DNA from: Gorsachius magnificus | Lineage: Eukaryota > Chordata > Aves > Pelecaniformes > Ardeidae | DNA length: 64,000 nt | Direction: 5' to 3' | NCBI GenBank assembly: GCA_034008185.1 | Contig: CM067081.1 | Coordinates: 148,644,258 to 148,708,257, forward strand | Part shown: one piece after another, positions 1 through 21,400 of the stretch | How the letters are laid out: the number at the start of each line of letters is the position of its first letter | Position numbering within the stretch: position 1 is the stretch's first letter | The notes under the pieces: model-generated | Seen by the model: only the letters and a program-made list of their open reading frames with translations | Databases searched by the model: none | Told to the model about the DNA's origin: nothing | Made by a program: the position numbers and the translations under genes

Positions 1-9477
<9,477 letters not shown>

Positions 9478-10065
9478 AGATGGTTTCCTGCCTTTCTCCA
9501 GACTTCTCAGATATGCTTCTGCTGTTGCCTATGAGTTACCTGCATAGCTTTCTCACTGCATCAGACCCCCTTTTTTTGTTTTTTGTTTTTTTTTTTTTTT
9601 TTTTCCCCCCACAAAGATGCAGTATATGTACTCTGTACTCTTTTTTGGAAGAAGAAAATGCTAAGATGGTTCTGAAGAGCGCACTGTGTGGACTAGTAGA
9701 TTGTCTTTGCCAAACTGCATGTCTGGAACTGGTAAGCAGAAAACATTGAGAAAATTCGAACTAGCAGTTGCTTTTATTTTGGAATACTGTGAATTGGAGC
9801 TAGTGACTATTGTTGTCTGGAAGGACCAGGTTATGGCAGATTTCACGTAATTAATGTGAGGTCTGCTTTTTTTCTGATTACTTTTGGGTTTGGTTTTGTT
9901 TCTTTTTGTAACACTCCATGCTTTTTTCTCTACTTAGAAGTAAAAGTTGATTTCTAAGTACAGCAGTCTCTACATAGGCAGCTCTTTGAAAAATGTATAG
10001 GTCCTAGTTTCTTGGTGATAAAAGAGCTGGTTTTGCTTATAATAAAGTATAGTTTCATTACTGTG
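9478..10065 (+). promoter_or_regulatory. AKR1B 3' UTR with poly(A) signal
   Basis: A canonical AATAAA is at 10041-10046, about 565 bases after the stop codon, and is the first one downstream, so transcription of the AKR1B mRNA probably ends near 10,060. The UTR carries a T-rich run (about 9572-9604) followed by six C. The end point is inferred from the signal only. Confidence 0.6.
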
Positions 10066-13000
10066 TGTAATGAGATGGTTATTTCAGCATTGCTTTAATG
10101 GTAGTAATGCTGGAGTAGCTGTATTATATCAGCTGTCTCCAGACAGTACACAAAATCAAAGAAAATTACTGTCCCCTGAGAAATCATCTGATGATTCTTA
10201 AGTTTTTCCTGCTATCTGCTGCTCTCATGCTAGTGCACATTTAGAACACCTGAGTGTGACGAACTATTGATGAGTCTGCTTGAGCCTCTCCTTAGAGCTG
10301 GTTTGATGTATCTGACAGCTAATGTACTAATGTTTTTATTTTACTGAAGTGATGGTATATTTTGGCTAGAGGAAGACTTACTCAATTGAAGACATTAAGT
10401 CTGCTGAGAATCCTATGGGATTGTTTAATAAGTAAGCAGTAGAAAACTTGCCCTTTCCAAGCAAGCAGCACATTATGCAGGAAAGGCTGTTCTACTTGTA
10501 CGAGCAACCATTTGCACATAAGGTAAACATGGGTTTCCAAGAAACTCCTGTGTCATGAGCTAGCAGGTCAGAAACTTGCTGTTCTGTTCTGGGAGGACAG
10601 AAAAGTAGGCTTATCTAGATTTTGGTATTTGAGGTGTGTTTGTTCCTTGGTTTTCACAATACTTGCAGGTAACAGTTTTAAACAATGGTAAAGGTTGTTG
10701 TCTTCTGAGAGCTACTTAAGATTATTCAGAAACTAAATTCGGGCACCCGGAAAAACAGTAGCTAGTGTTGGGGTGACTTTCTTGTGTGTGCTTGTAAATT
10801 TTTTTCCAAGGTCTGAGTTGATCTGATCCAAGGTAGAGCGTGAACTGTCCTCTGAAGGAGGCTGTGTAGGCCTGGCAGAAAGAGGGTTCTTTCTGAACAG
10901 ATAAAAGAAGGGAGATAACAGAGCTGTTAATGCATGACCACCCAAACCTGGTAAACACAAGGTAGGATTCTGATTCCGTAACTGTATAGCATAGCATACC
11001 TTAAAGGGAACTCAGTTATGTTTAAATAGCACTGTGAATGCACTTGGTCTTAAACTATTTGCAAAATAGGTGCTTTCCTGGTACTGATAAAAAGGTACTA
11101 AGGAGTTATACTAACTTCAAATTTTTCTTTCTGGTAAATACTAACCATTATATTGAGAAAACAGATTTTGTTATGTTCAGATGCTTCTGTTAAATCTTTC
11201 CACTGTCGATGAGGCCAGACTTTATATGCAATGCGGTTTTGGTCAGAATAATTTATAGTGGGCTGAACAGACAAGACTGAGCTAACAACACAAGGAGGAG
11301 GGAGAAGGAGAATCAGTGTCTGACTCTAAGCAATATTCTCCTCTAATGCTGATTCTCCTAACACAAATTGATTATAATCACTTTAAATTCTGGTCTTGAA
11401 AGCAAATACAAAAAGCTTCAGCTCTGCAAGTCTTTTTGTGTATCTATAATGTGATAAATAAAAGCCCAAAGGCAACTAAAAAAGCAGAACGGCTAATGTT
11501 CTTGGATTAGTCTGAGCTGTGACAGAGAACTGTTTGGGGCAATGTCAACTTGCTTGGAAATAACATTTTTGTGACAAGTGTGTTTTGGCAAGAAGTTACG
11601 TTGAGGGTCAGGGTTTCCAAAATAGTACATCGGGTTCTGTTAATTTCCTCTGTTTTCATTTCACTGTAACTTTTTGAAAGTTTGTGCCTGAAATTTTCCA
11701 TCCTCAGAGTAGGAATTTTACTGGAGAAGACTTTTCAGGCAGATTGCTCCACAGCAGAAGAAAGACTAGCTAGCACTCAGGGTGGGGTGGTATTGTAACA
11801 GGCGCTCTCTGTATTTTGCTGGATGACTTAGTGGGAAAGAATTTGGAAAGGGTGATTCTGGGACACAGCGCAGCACTTAACCGGCAGAGGGCTTGGATGC
11901 TTGGTGAAATATGAGAGTGGGAATAGAGGAAAAATGGAGAGACACCTAAGTGAAAGGACAAAGATGCTTAAGCTTGAACAGAAATCATGCTGTTGTCAGA
12001 AAGGATGAGGAGTGGGAAGGGAAAACCCTGTCAATCCATAATGATTTTCGATTGCTTCTTCAAGGCCAGGTATTACTAAATAAGGCTGAGACAGAGGAAG
12101 AGACAGTCTTCTAGACCGCAGCCAAGGCTTCATTTAATCTAGGTTGATCTAGGGGGTTCTTACAGTAAAATAAATGGCTGTTGTACCCCCATACTTGCAC
12201 CACACTCTGTGCCTACAAGGGTAGCTATTTCCTTTCATCTTCTAAAAGGTAAAGTGGAAAGATCAAAGAATTAGATATCCGGAGCCTAGAATTCCTGCTA
12301 ACTGAGCTCTTCCTGCTACAACTGTTCACAGCATTTGTTTTTGTATTGTGATTTGACAGATCTCTGGGTTTCTGATCAAAGAAACTTTTAAGGACAAATA
12401 TAATCTTGTAGCTCTTCCAGTGAAAAGTGGTTGTTTTGGTTTTGTGTTGTGTTCTTGGTTTAAGAACTTGTAGTTCAGCTCCACCTCGTTGGCCTCTCTT
12501 ACTAGACTTTCTCAGGACTCTGCTGTAGCAATTAAGCTGGTTTGATACTGTAGAACACCCTAGAAAGGGGAGTCCAGCCTACAGGGAAGATTAAGAGCAG
12601 GGGATAGAAACATCATGTTCACAGCACCTGTAGAATTGATACTTGCAGTCAAAATCTGTTTCACTTCCAGCTGTACTCTCACTGCTTCAGGTGATACCAG
12701 ATTAGCAGGCCTTTTTTTATGATAAAAGAAAATAGCTCTGACAGAACAGATCCATTTCCATAGTAGCAAAGAACGATGGTCAACTGATTTATCAGGGAAG
12801 AAAGGTAGAGAAAACTGGCGATTATCTCACTGGAAAAGATGAGACCTTTCTGAGAAATTTTTTGGGGTAGTAGAGGAATTAACATCTTGCTGGTTGGAGG
12901 TAGGACATCACAAATGGTCTCACAGGCACAGTAAGTTTCAGGTTGCAGCTGATGTTCCTTTGGGAGAAAATTACTTGACTTTATGATACTGGAACACAAA

Positions 13001-16000
13001 TACACAAGCCTGCCTGGCTGGAATCACTTTTTATACGATGGTCTGTAACTTGGTCTTTGTTTCTGGGGAAGGGGAGGCAGGATTTGTCTTGCTGAGCTCA
13101 TGAGACTGACACGAGTACATGCTGTAACATTCATGCAGAATTGTGAAATCTGGGGCACAGGAAACTACACTACTCAAAACGGGAAAAGAAAATCCTGTAT
13201 TTGGATCTTCAATCTGTATTCACTACGTTGAAGATATGACTAGACATCTGGAGTCTTATTTGGGGCACAAAACAGTTGACCCAGGACAAATTATTTTATC
13301 TTTTTAATCACTTAATACTCCCCTAGTTCATCATCTGTAAACTCTGTCAGTAACTATTCATCATCACTCCCTTTGCCTTGTCCTTGGTCACTTAAAAAGT
13401 ACAGAGCCCTGCCTTATTCTTGCAGGACCTTGCTCATTTAAGCTGAGGCAACTCTTAAAACTCTTTCATAGGCCACATTGCCCTTGCATATTCATTTGTT
13501 CAGGTGCATGGTACAGGACCACTAGTGCAAACATCTGCAAAAAAAAGTCTTTTTTTCCAAATTCTTAAGCAAAAAAAAAAAAACCAAGCTGAACATACAG
13601 TCTAGCTTTTCTGAACTGAAATAAGCCGGATGACAAGCCAGCTGATAGCTGCTCCTAAGAACAGCTGAACTGAATCAGACTAAGTATCTACCTTCTGCAG
13701 CATCCTGTCTCCAACTGTGGCCAAAACTAGTTGTTGAAGATGAGTATGCTGAGCATTGATTGCAGTGGTGTGTACTTTAAATATTCTGACAGCCATTTAA
13801 GGTCTTTTGTGTTTAAGAGCCATCAGTTAACTCTCTTGTTCAGTTACCTTATGAATCTGTTGCATTTCAAGGGAATGATTTTTCATAACCACACATCTTA
13901 CAAAGAATAGCTACCTCTTTTATTTGTTTTGGCCTTTTCTGCTAGATTTGTTTTATGTTCCTGGTTTTTACAGTGAAGGAGACAGTAACCGATCCATTTC
14001 CAGTCCTGCTTTCCAAGCTGCTCCAGATCTAGTGAACTTCTGGTCTAGCTCCCTGCACTGGTGTCTGGTCAGGGAAAGTCTTAGCCTCCTTAATTGCTGC
14101 CTGTAGAAATTATTCCCATGACATTGATCATTCTAGTCAGCCTTCTATAAATCTTTTTTAGGATACAGAGGAAGCATGCACCAGAACTTTTTGTGCAGGA
14201 TTGAATGCAAAAAGTTCATGGAATGGGTTTCTATCTTAGTGTTTCTTTTGTTTGTCATTCTGTTTGCTTTTGAATTATATTGACCTCAGTATGAGAAAGC
14301 TTGGAATTACAATAGATAGAAAACCTGAGCAGCAATGATCAGCAGAGTGTTGAATTTTACCTATTGTTCTTTACCCATGTTGTCCTATTTTCCCTCTAAA
14401 ACATGGACATAACACTATCTTTTTCACCCAGCCCCTTTGGAGCTTTTAATGAAGGCCTGACTATACCAGAATGGATGAACTGTACAATAAAAGCTCAAGT
14501 CATGGGACAGCATGTTGTGATACAAAGGCAAAATGCTAAGCTAATGTGTTCTGCATTTACTGGGTTCAGTCCAGTGGCACAGACAATCTCACTGCTGACT
14601 AGGAAAGATGCGCCTGTGGGTTTGGTTTAAGAGGGCTGTTGCATAGATGATGGAAACCAAAAATTAATTTGGGGATAGCACAAACCTCTTGCTGTAGTTC
14701 CAACAGAAAGCCAATGATTATGCTGCTGGGGAAGCAGGCGCACAGGATGAGAAGCTGCTAGTCCTTCAAGAAACTTACTCTGCTCCCGAGGGCTGGTTAT
14801 GGTGACTCAAGCCCATTTATGCTGCGCCTGACACTGGGAGAATACTCATGTTATTTTCCTGAAGCATTTTGCTTGTAGCATGGCATGTTCTCTCCTGGCT
14901 TTAAGAGATGGCCTTGGCCTTTTCAGGTCTATGAAGTGCCAGACCTGTGGCCTCACAGGTCTGCTCCCTGTGCTAGACGTCCATCCAGCCTGGGGATTTG
15001 TTACTAACACATGCTCCATGGGCCACTAAAATTATGTGGAGACAGACTGTCACTGCATCTACCTTGAGGCTACCTAGATAGCAGCATGCAGTTGAATTAG
15101 TCACAACCACAGAAAAGGGAGTGGGTTAAATGACTGTCAGTATACACTTGCTTATTAACACAGGGTTCAGGTGAATCTGAAGATGAAGATCAGAAAGTTT
15201 ACAGTACTTTTCAGCAGGTGGCAATACTGCTGCTGCAGGTCACTGCACTGACAGACCAAATAAAACTCTGTAGAAGGCAGTTGCAGCTTGTCTATTCCTC
15301 TCTTCTGCTGCAGTGATTTGACCAACAAAACACTTGCTCTGCTTTAGTCAACTGAATTTACACTAGTGAGAAAACAAGCCTGAGTCTCTGCCCTAGCCTG
15401 TCAGGGCAATTTTTATTTTCTTACAAAGCAAAGTCTGAACTTGGGGGAAAGAAAAAAATCCACAAAATATGCTGAAAGATTTTTGGAATTGCCAAAACTG
15501 AAGACAGGGGAGATCGTGCTTAGTTGTTTCTTATCTATAGATAGCAGATGCAGTTAGAGCAATGCCCTTGCAGCACATGCGTTGGGGTAGGTGAAGTGGT
15601 GAAGCTGTGGAAGTGTGCTTCTCAGGCAGCTTACAGCAGCAGGCTTACTGCCATAGCAGGCTGCTGTGATTACTGTGAGGCAGTAATGGTATGCTAGAAA
15701 GGCACACACTGCCTTTAAGTCCTATGGCTCTAGCTCTGCTGCAAAATAGAAGGTGCTTTATTTTGCAATAACTGACATCGCCCAAACTTTTCTCTTTTTA
15801 CCTTTGCTGGAGTTGCTGCAGCTGAAAAAAAAATCCATTGTCTCTAAACAAATGCACAATCTCTGGCTTCTAGCTTGTTTTGAATTTTTTACTATTATAT
15901 GGCTACTGTGATCATCTAGTCCAACTTCCTGCCTACCACAGTCTATAAACATCCTGTAAATAACTTCAAGTCTGATAGCAGTGATTAAATTGGAATGTTG

Positions 16001-18424
16001 TTAGAAAATTCCTGTGAAGTAGAGAATATTTCAAGATAGGCTGTATGCCGCAGCCTTAAGTGGGTATTGCTCCTGCTGCTGTAGGAGCACCTGACCACAG
16101 CCTGAATGACTGGAAGCACAGCACCTTCCACATAGCTGATTTTGTAACTGGCTGTGATGATATCCTGTAATTGACCTCTTCAATTTAGCATGTTCAGGGG
16201 GAGAAAAAAAAAAAGTGCACCTATAAACAGGCACCTTCTTGTCCATACCACTATAACTGGTGTCAATTGCTGGTAGGCTTTTCAGACCACCTCCTTTAGA
16301 AGAGCTGCTGTAGGAAGTCCAGTTTGACAGAATTGGTTTGCCCTTTCTAGGGCACCTGTTACTCAAATACCTTGCGAAGTAGCTCAAAGATATGTCATCA
16401 TTTCCTTTATAGACTTAAAAACCTCAACTACAAAGAAAATCAGTTGGAAAAGGATATCCATGAAGTGTGTATCCTAGCCCTGAACCTTAATTACACAATC
16501 ATCCTTCCTCTCTGCAGGCAGTGCTGATCCACATTGTTCTTCTGCTGGGCTGGAAGAGCCTAAAGCAATTACAGGAGTTTTGGGTCATGTGCTAAGAGTT
16601 CAAGAGCAAAAAGTCTTGATTGTCTCATTAAAACTCCAGCAGATGCATGGGCTGCAGTAGCACAGACTTTTTTTTTTTTACCAGAGAAGACAACATTGAG
16701 TGACATCCTTTGAGTCAAAACACAAGCAGATGGTATCTAGGGAGCATTACAAGAGAGTGAAAAATCTACTGTTGGCTTCTATGAAGCTGCCCAGTTTTTC
16801 TGCTTGTTAAATAAGACAGTTGCCAAACAAAATAATTCCTCTGTGTCTCCTTTATCAGACTTTGTATTTGCTGGGAGAGATGCACGGTAACTGCAGCCAT
16901 TCTACTGATAAAGGCAGTATTTGTATACTCTTGTAAATATGATAAACCAAACATACAAATCTCCTGCCAGTTTGTTAGTTTTTAGCAGTTCATAAATAGG
17001 AAACTTCATTAAGAAAACTGCTCCTGAAACATAATTCAGTAGTGTCCTCTAAAGAGCTTTCAGTCTGTTACACTGAAATTACTGAACTAAGAATCTCAAG
17101 CAGTATATTGTCTTATCTCCTAAAGATCTTCTGATGTTAAATGGATTGTCTTGTATTAACAACTAGAAGGTAATGTATGTTTTGACCTTTTGTCCAAAAA
17201 TACAACCACTAGGAGAATCAAAATTTCTCTAAAGTTTGTCAGGATTTATGACAAACACTGCTTTTCACAAATCCCAAAGACTCGGGTTTATTAAGCTCCT
17301 TTAAATATCATTGCTAAATAGTAAGAGAATATATATTTTGCTACAAGAGCAGAGCAACAATACAGGTAAAGGACTGATATAACTGGTTGATAATAAGGGA
17401 AGCAAACGCATGCACGCTCGGAGATTACTCTTCAGAATGCCTGTGAGCTGCTTTCTTCTATCTTGTAATACATGTGCCACTCACATTGTGATTTAATACA
17501 CGTGAAGTATTGCAAATTGCTTGAAACAATGATATATGGTCCTGATCCCTGGAGGATCTAAAGATGATGCCTATCTTAAGTCTTCAAGAAAAAGATAGTC
17601 CGTGTGATTTTTGCATCTAGAAGAAGGAAGTATGATTAAAACACTTTAAGGATATAGCCATAAGACTAAGAAGAAAAAGCTTTTTTTGCCTGGCAAAAGC
17701 CCTGCAGAACTAAAACTCTGAACTACAGTAAAAACACTAATGTGAGTCTGCTTAGTTTACACAGGGCAGTGGAGGTTAATGCACTGTAACCTTCGCATAT
17801 GCTGGTGACCATGTTCTCAAAAGATAATGTATCTTTTGCTTAGCTGAAATCGCCAAACTTCCCTGCAATGTTAAACTGCTCTCTTGGGAATTCCTAAGTC
17901 CGCAATATGCAACTGCATAAGCGGGTAACCTGGGAAAACAGAATAAATTGCAGATCTTGCTAAGTCTGTATCTAACCATTCTATTGTCTAGACACTGCCT
18001 TAATAACATTGGCATAAACACATAGGCACAGCTTTTTCACTTCAAAAAAGCTTACAACTCTCATTCTTAAAATGGAGTTTATTTATGGTCTTTTATATAA
18101 GTAGCCAAAGAAATCAGAAAAAAAAAATTGCCGCCTATTTTTTTTAGAGTTTCCGGCCAGTTTTGATTTTCAGACAGCAGTTTGGTATGCATCCATTACA
18201 AGATACCTTAATACGCAACGTACCTGCAAAAATCCCAATGCTACCAACCTGTACAGGATGGGCAGTGTTCTAATAAACCCTAGTGCTGGATTCCATGTGA
18301 CCAGGTATTGGCTAAGGTTCCCTCTCTCTTTATTTTTAAGTGGGGCTAGCAAATATTGTCTGTTAGGAGGATATCCAATGATAATCCAATCTTGCTAAAA
18401 CGTGGAGGAGGAGGTGGTACTTGC
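10066..18424. other. Intergenic stretch between the two AKR1B copies, no gene seen
   Basis: About 8.4 kb of AT-rich sequence with only short frames and no recognised protein similarity on either strand. I searched the right end on the - strand for exon 10 of the AKR1B pseudogene and could not find it. Small A or T runs occur (for example 13570-13582). Nothing else could be supported. Confidence 0.6.
15890..15945 (-). repeat. Possible remnant of a CR1-like 3' end
   Basis: Read on the - strand, the stretch contains GGAAGTTGGACTAGATGATC, which matches the conserved part near the 3' end of CR1 elements. The flanks do not continue the match and there are no terminal ATTCTATG repeats, so it is either very old or a chance match. 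Confidence 0.35.
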
Positions 18425-21400
18425 TTGCTTAATGCACAGGTGCAGTATTGCTTCTTGAAAGCAAGGAAGGTTTCCATCTCCTCTTTAGCCAATTCAAGTC
18501 AAACACCTGAATAAGGGTCCCAAACAGCTGGGTTACTTCAGTTTGCAAAAAGACAAGTGGAAGTTCATTTGCAGAAAGAATACCAAAACCAGAAGTAGAA
18601 GAGTGTTGTATTTGCTGAAGCACTAGGAAGGGTGCAATGGCTGCACATTTGTGGTAAACAATGAAAAAAATGTCTTAAAGGTATAATGCTGGCGAGGTCT
18701 AATTGCATCGTATTTATAGCACAAGGTGGAAAAGTTAGTCTCTCTTACTTGATGTGTTCTAATGAAGGAGACTCGTCTCCTTACTTTTAAAGTATATTTT
18801 TGCATTCATAAAGAAATAACCTACATGGTATCTGACAGACAAAAGTTTTTTTCCCAGTTCTAAGTACGAAGCGAGTGCTTTGTTCCACTGGCAGAGTGGA
18901 TTTTTTTGTGTAAGCGTTTAACACCATTAAGAATTTTGTAAGATAAACTCTTACCTTTCAGTTTTACTCAGTATGGTTTGGAGTGACAGATTTGGGAATT
19001 ATACTCACATTTCTCTGAATCTGGAGCTGGATAAGCACCTGCAGGAACAGATAGGGAATTACAGCTGAGAAATTCCACCTGTCTTCTGAAAGCCAAAAGT
19101 CGTACGTGCCTACATGGTTATACGGAATGTATGGTCTACTGATAATCAGAGATAGCTCACCTAGGAAAAGCACTATAGTAAACCCTTCCTAATCATTACA
19201 TGAGCTTATTTAATCATTATCTGTCTCTGAAGCTGAGATGACAGCATAGGAGTGCGTTGCCCAAGAGTTGAGGATTGGCCAGGGATGCTGTGTGTAGAAG
19301 TCGCCAGCATGCCAATTGAAGCCCAAACCCATTGGTAATCTTTTGTTCATCATTAAAACTAGTGTTAGAGATAATATTTTTTTAAAGCATTACAAGTGTA
19401 GGGACACAGCTGGAATTCAGCTTTCCTTAATACCTCTGTAAATGGTTTCTTTAGCACAAATAGGAAAAATACATGTCACCAGGGAAAATACTATGACCAG
19501 TATTAGCCTGAGCTGGAGTTCTGTTGTACTTGAGTGTAGTTTCCTTAATTTGGGGATCATCAAAAAGGGAAATATCCTCAGGGTTGGACCTTTGAAAATA
19601 AAAGCAGACTTCAGCAGTTGAAGGGTACACTGTCTCCTCCCTCAAGCATTGTAGTGTAAGAATATTACTTAAATTATAAGAAAGCATCATCTTGCACGCT
19701 TTAATTCACCATCTTCTCACTGCTCTGGTCCCTGCTTTCATTCTTTGAGGCCTGTAGTTTCTAGTATAGCAGGTCACTGTAACACATTTCAGTCCAGCTT
19801 GGGAGCAGGCCAGGAATTTCTTTGGTCCAGATCCTGAAAATTTCATCTTGAGAATGGGCAGCTGTCACGTCCTTCACGAGCACAGCTGCTCTAGTAAACG
19901 CTGTGTCCCAGGTCAGGGAAAGCCGTGAAGATTGGTGTAAAAGCAAATTTCTTCAAGTCATCCATTTAAAAACCTAATCTCTGCAGGACTGCAAAGTTGC
20001 TGGTTTTGTAAGCCTGTGCTGCTTTGGTTTGGGGGCTTTTTTTAGTTCAGAAGTTCTCTTACATGTTTAATAAGCTCACCCAAGCTCAGTTAAGAATTAT
20101 CTTCACTACTTTCACCAACCAATTGATCGTTTTTCTCCTAAGTATGAAGCTCCAGTAACCACATGGTCTGAATTAGTGGGCTGAGTATCACAGTAAGTGT
20201 AAGAGAGGTTTCTGTCTATGTGTCATTTTTAAGAAATTAGTAAATATTTTTCTAATTACATCAGTTTTACTCTGTGAGGGTTTATCCACATCCTAAGACT
20301 AGTTTACTCTATCAGCTCCAATCTATGTCTAATAAAGAAGTCTCAAAAAGCATTCTTTCCATGGCCAGTTGGGCGCTCCAAGGGGACATAATGCCATGAC
20401 AGAGGTCCATTTGTATTGGAAAAACTTAATCAGCTCTTCCATAGGAAGATAGGGGTGGCTCTCTATCTACAAGCAAAAATACTAGGTTTCTTCAGAAGCA
20501 GAAGGTACTTCAAGGTTTAGCATCACTATGATGACCTACCAAGCCCCACATCAACTTCAGAAAGGTTCTTTTTGCAGCTATGGGGTTTTTAAGAGAGTCA
20601 GACAGCATTTCAGACTGCTTCCCCTTCTCCCCAACCCTGCCTCCAGTAAGGCCCAATCTTCTTACATTAGTTTCTCTTTCCAGCTGCCTGCCTCATTTTT
20701 CATGATCTCTTAAGAGTCCCCATATGAATGAGCTCCAAGGCCCAGTTGTCTACATCCAGCTGAAGTACCCAGCTCTCATGTCATCCAGTCCTACCCATTC
20801 ACCCCAGCAGTGTAGCCTGCCTTTGGTCCTATCTATTCAGGCAGCTTCTTTTTCCTTAGCTCTTGGAACAAGCACTGGGGCTGTATGAAAGGAGAAGAGT
20901 AGACCCAAGTAGACCTTCTGATCCAAAGTAAGAGGGTTTTTTTAGGGCGATTCCTCAGCTAACAAAATAATTATCCCATAATAAAAAGCTTGTTGTTTGG
21001 AACAGAGCAGCTTGACAAGGAGCATTTCTGGGAGAGCTAGGGGAGGATACCTGATCATCAGCGCCACTTCATTTCCCAAGGGAGATGCACCATTTAGCGG
21101 TGGCAATATAGTATAAGCGGTGCTGTGCTCCACCACCACCACCTATTTTCATTGACACTAGCAGACAATAAAACAGCTAGACAGCCCTAAGTAGATTGGC
21201 ACCTCCAGCAGAAAAGAAACAGGAGACAATAATCTACTACCAGCCTTTAGAGCAGAAGATGCATCTCTTCCAAAGCAGGAATCATTTTTATTTGAAGTTG
21301 CTATCATAAGCAGCAGCCTGAAATGTCCCCTTTTTTTCCTTTAAAATGAGCAACAAAAATGTGCCATATTCTTCATCTGACAGAAGGGAAAAAGCATCAT

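Noticed and set aside
20341..20362. GCCATGGAAAGAATG on the - strand looked like the start of AKR1B exon 5 (AMEE...)
   Set aside because: The frame does not continue as exon 5. The upstream bases read IESHPYL...PLGAPNWPW, so this is the end of exon 6 with a GA donor.
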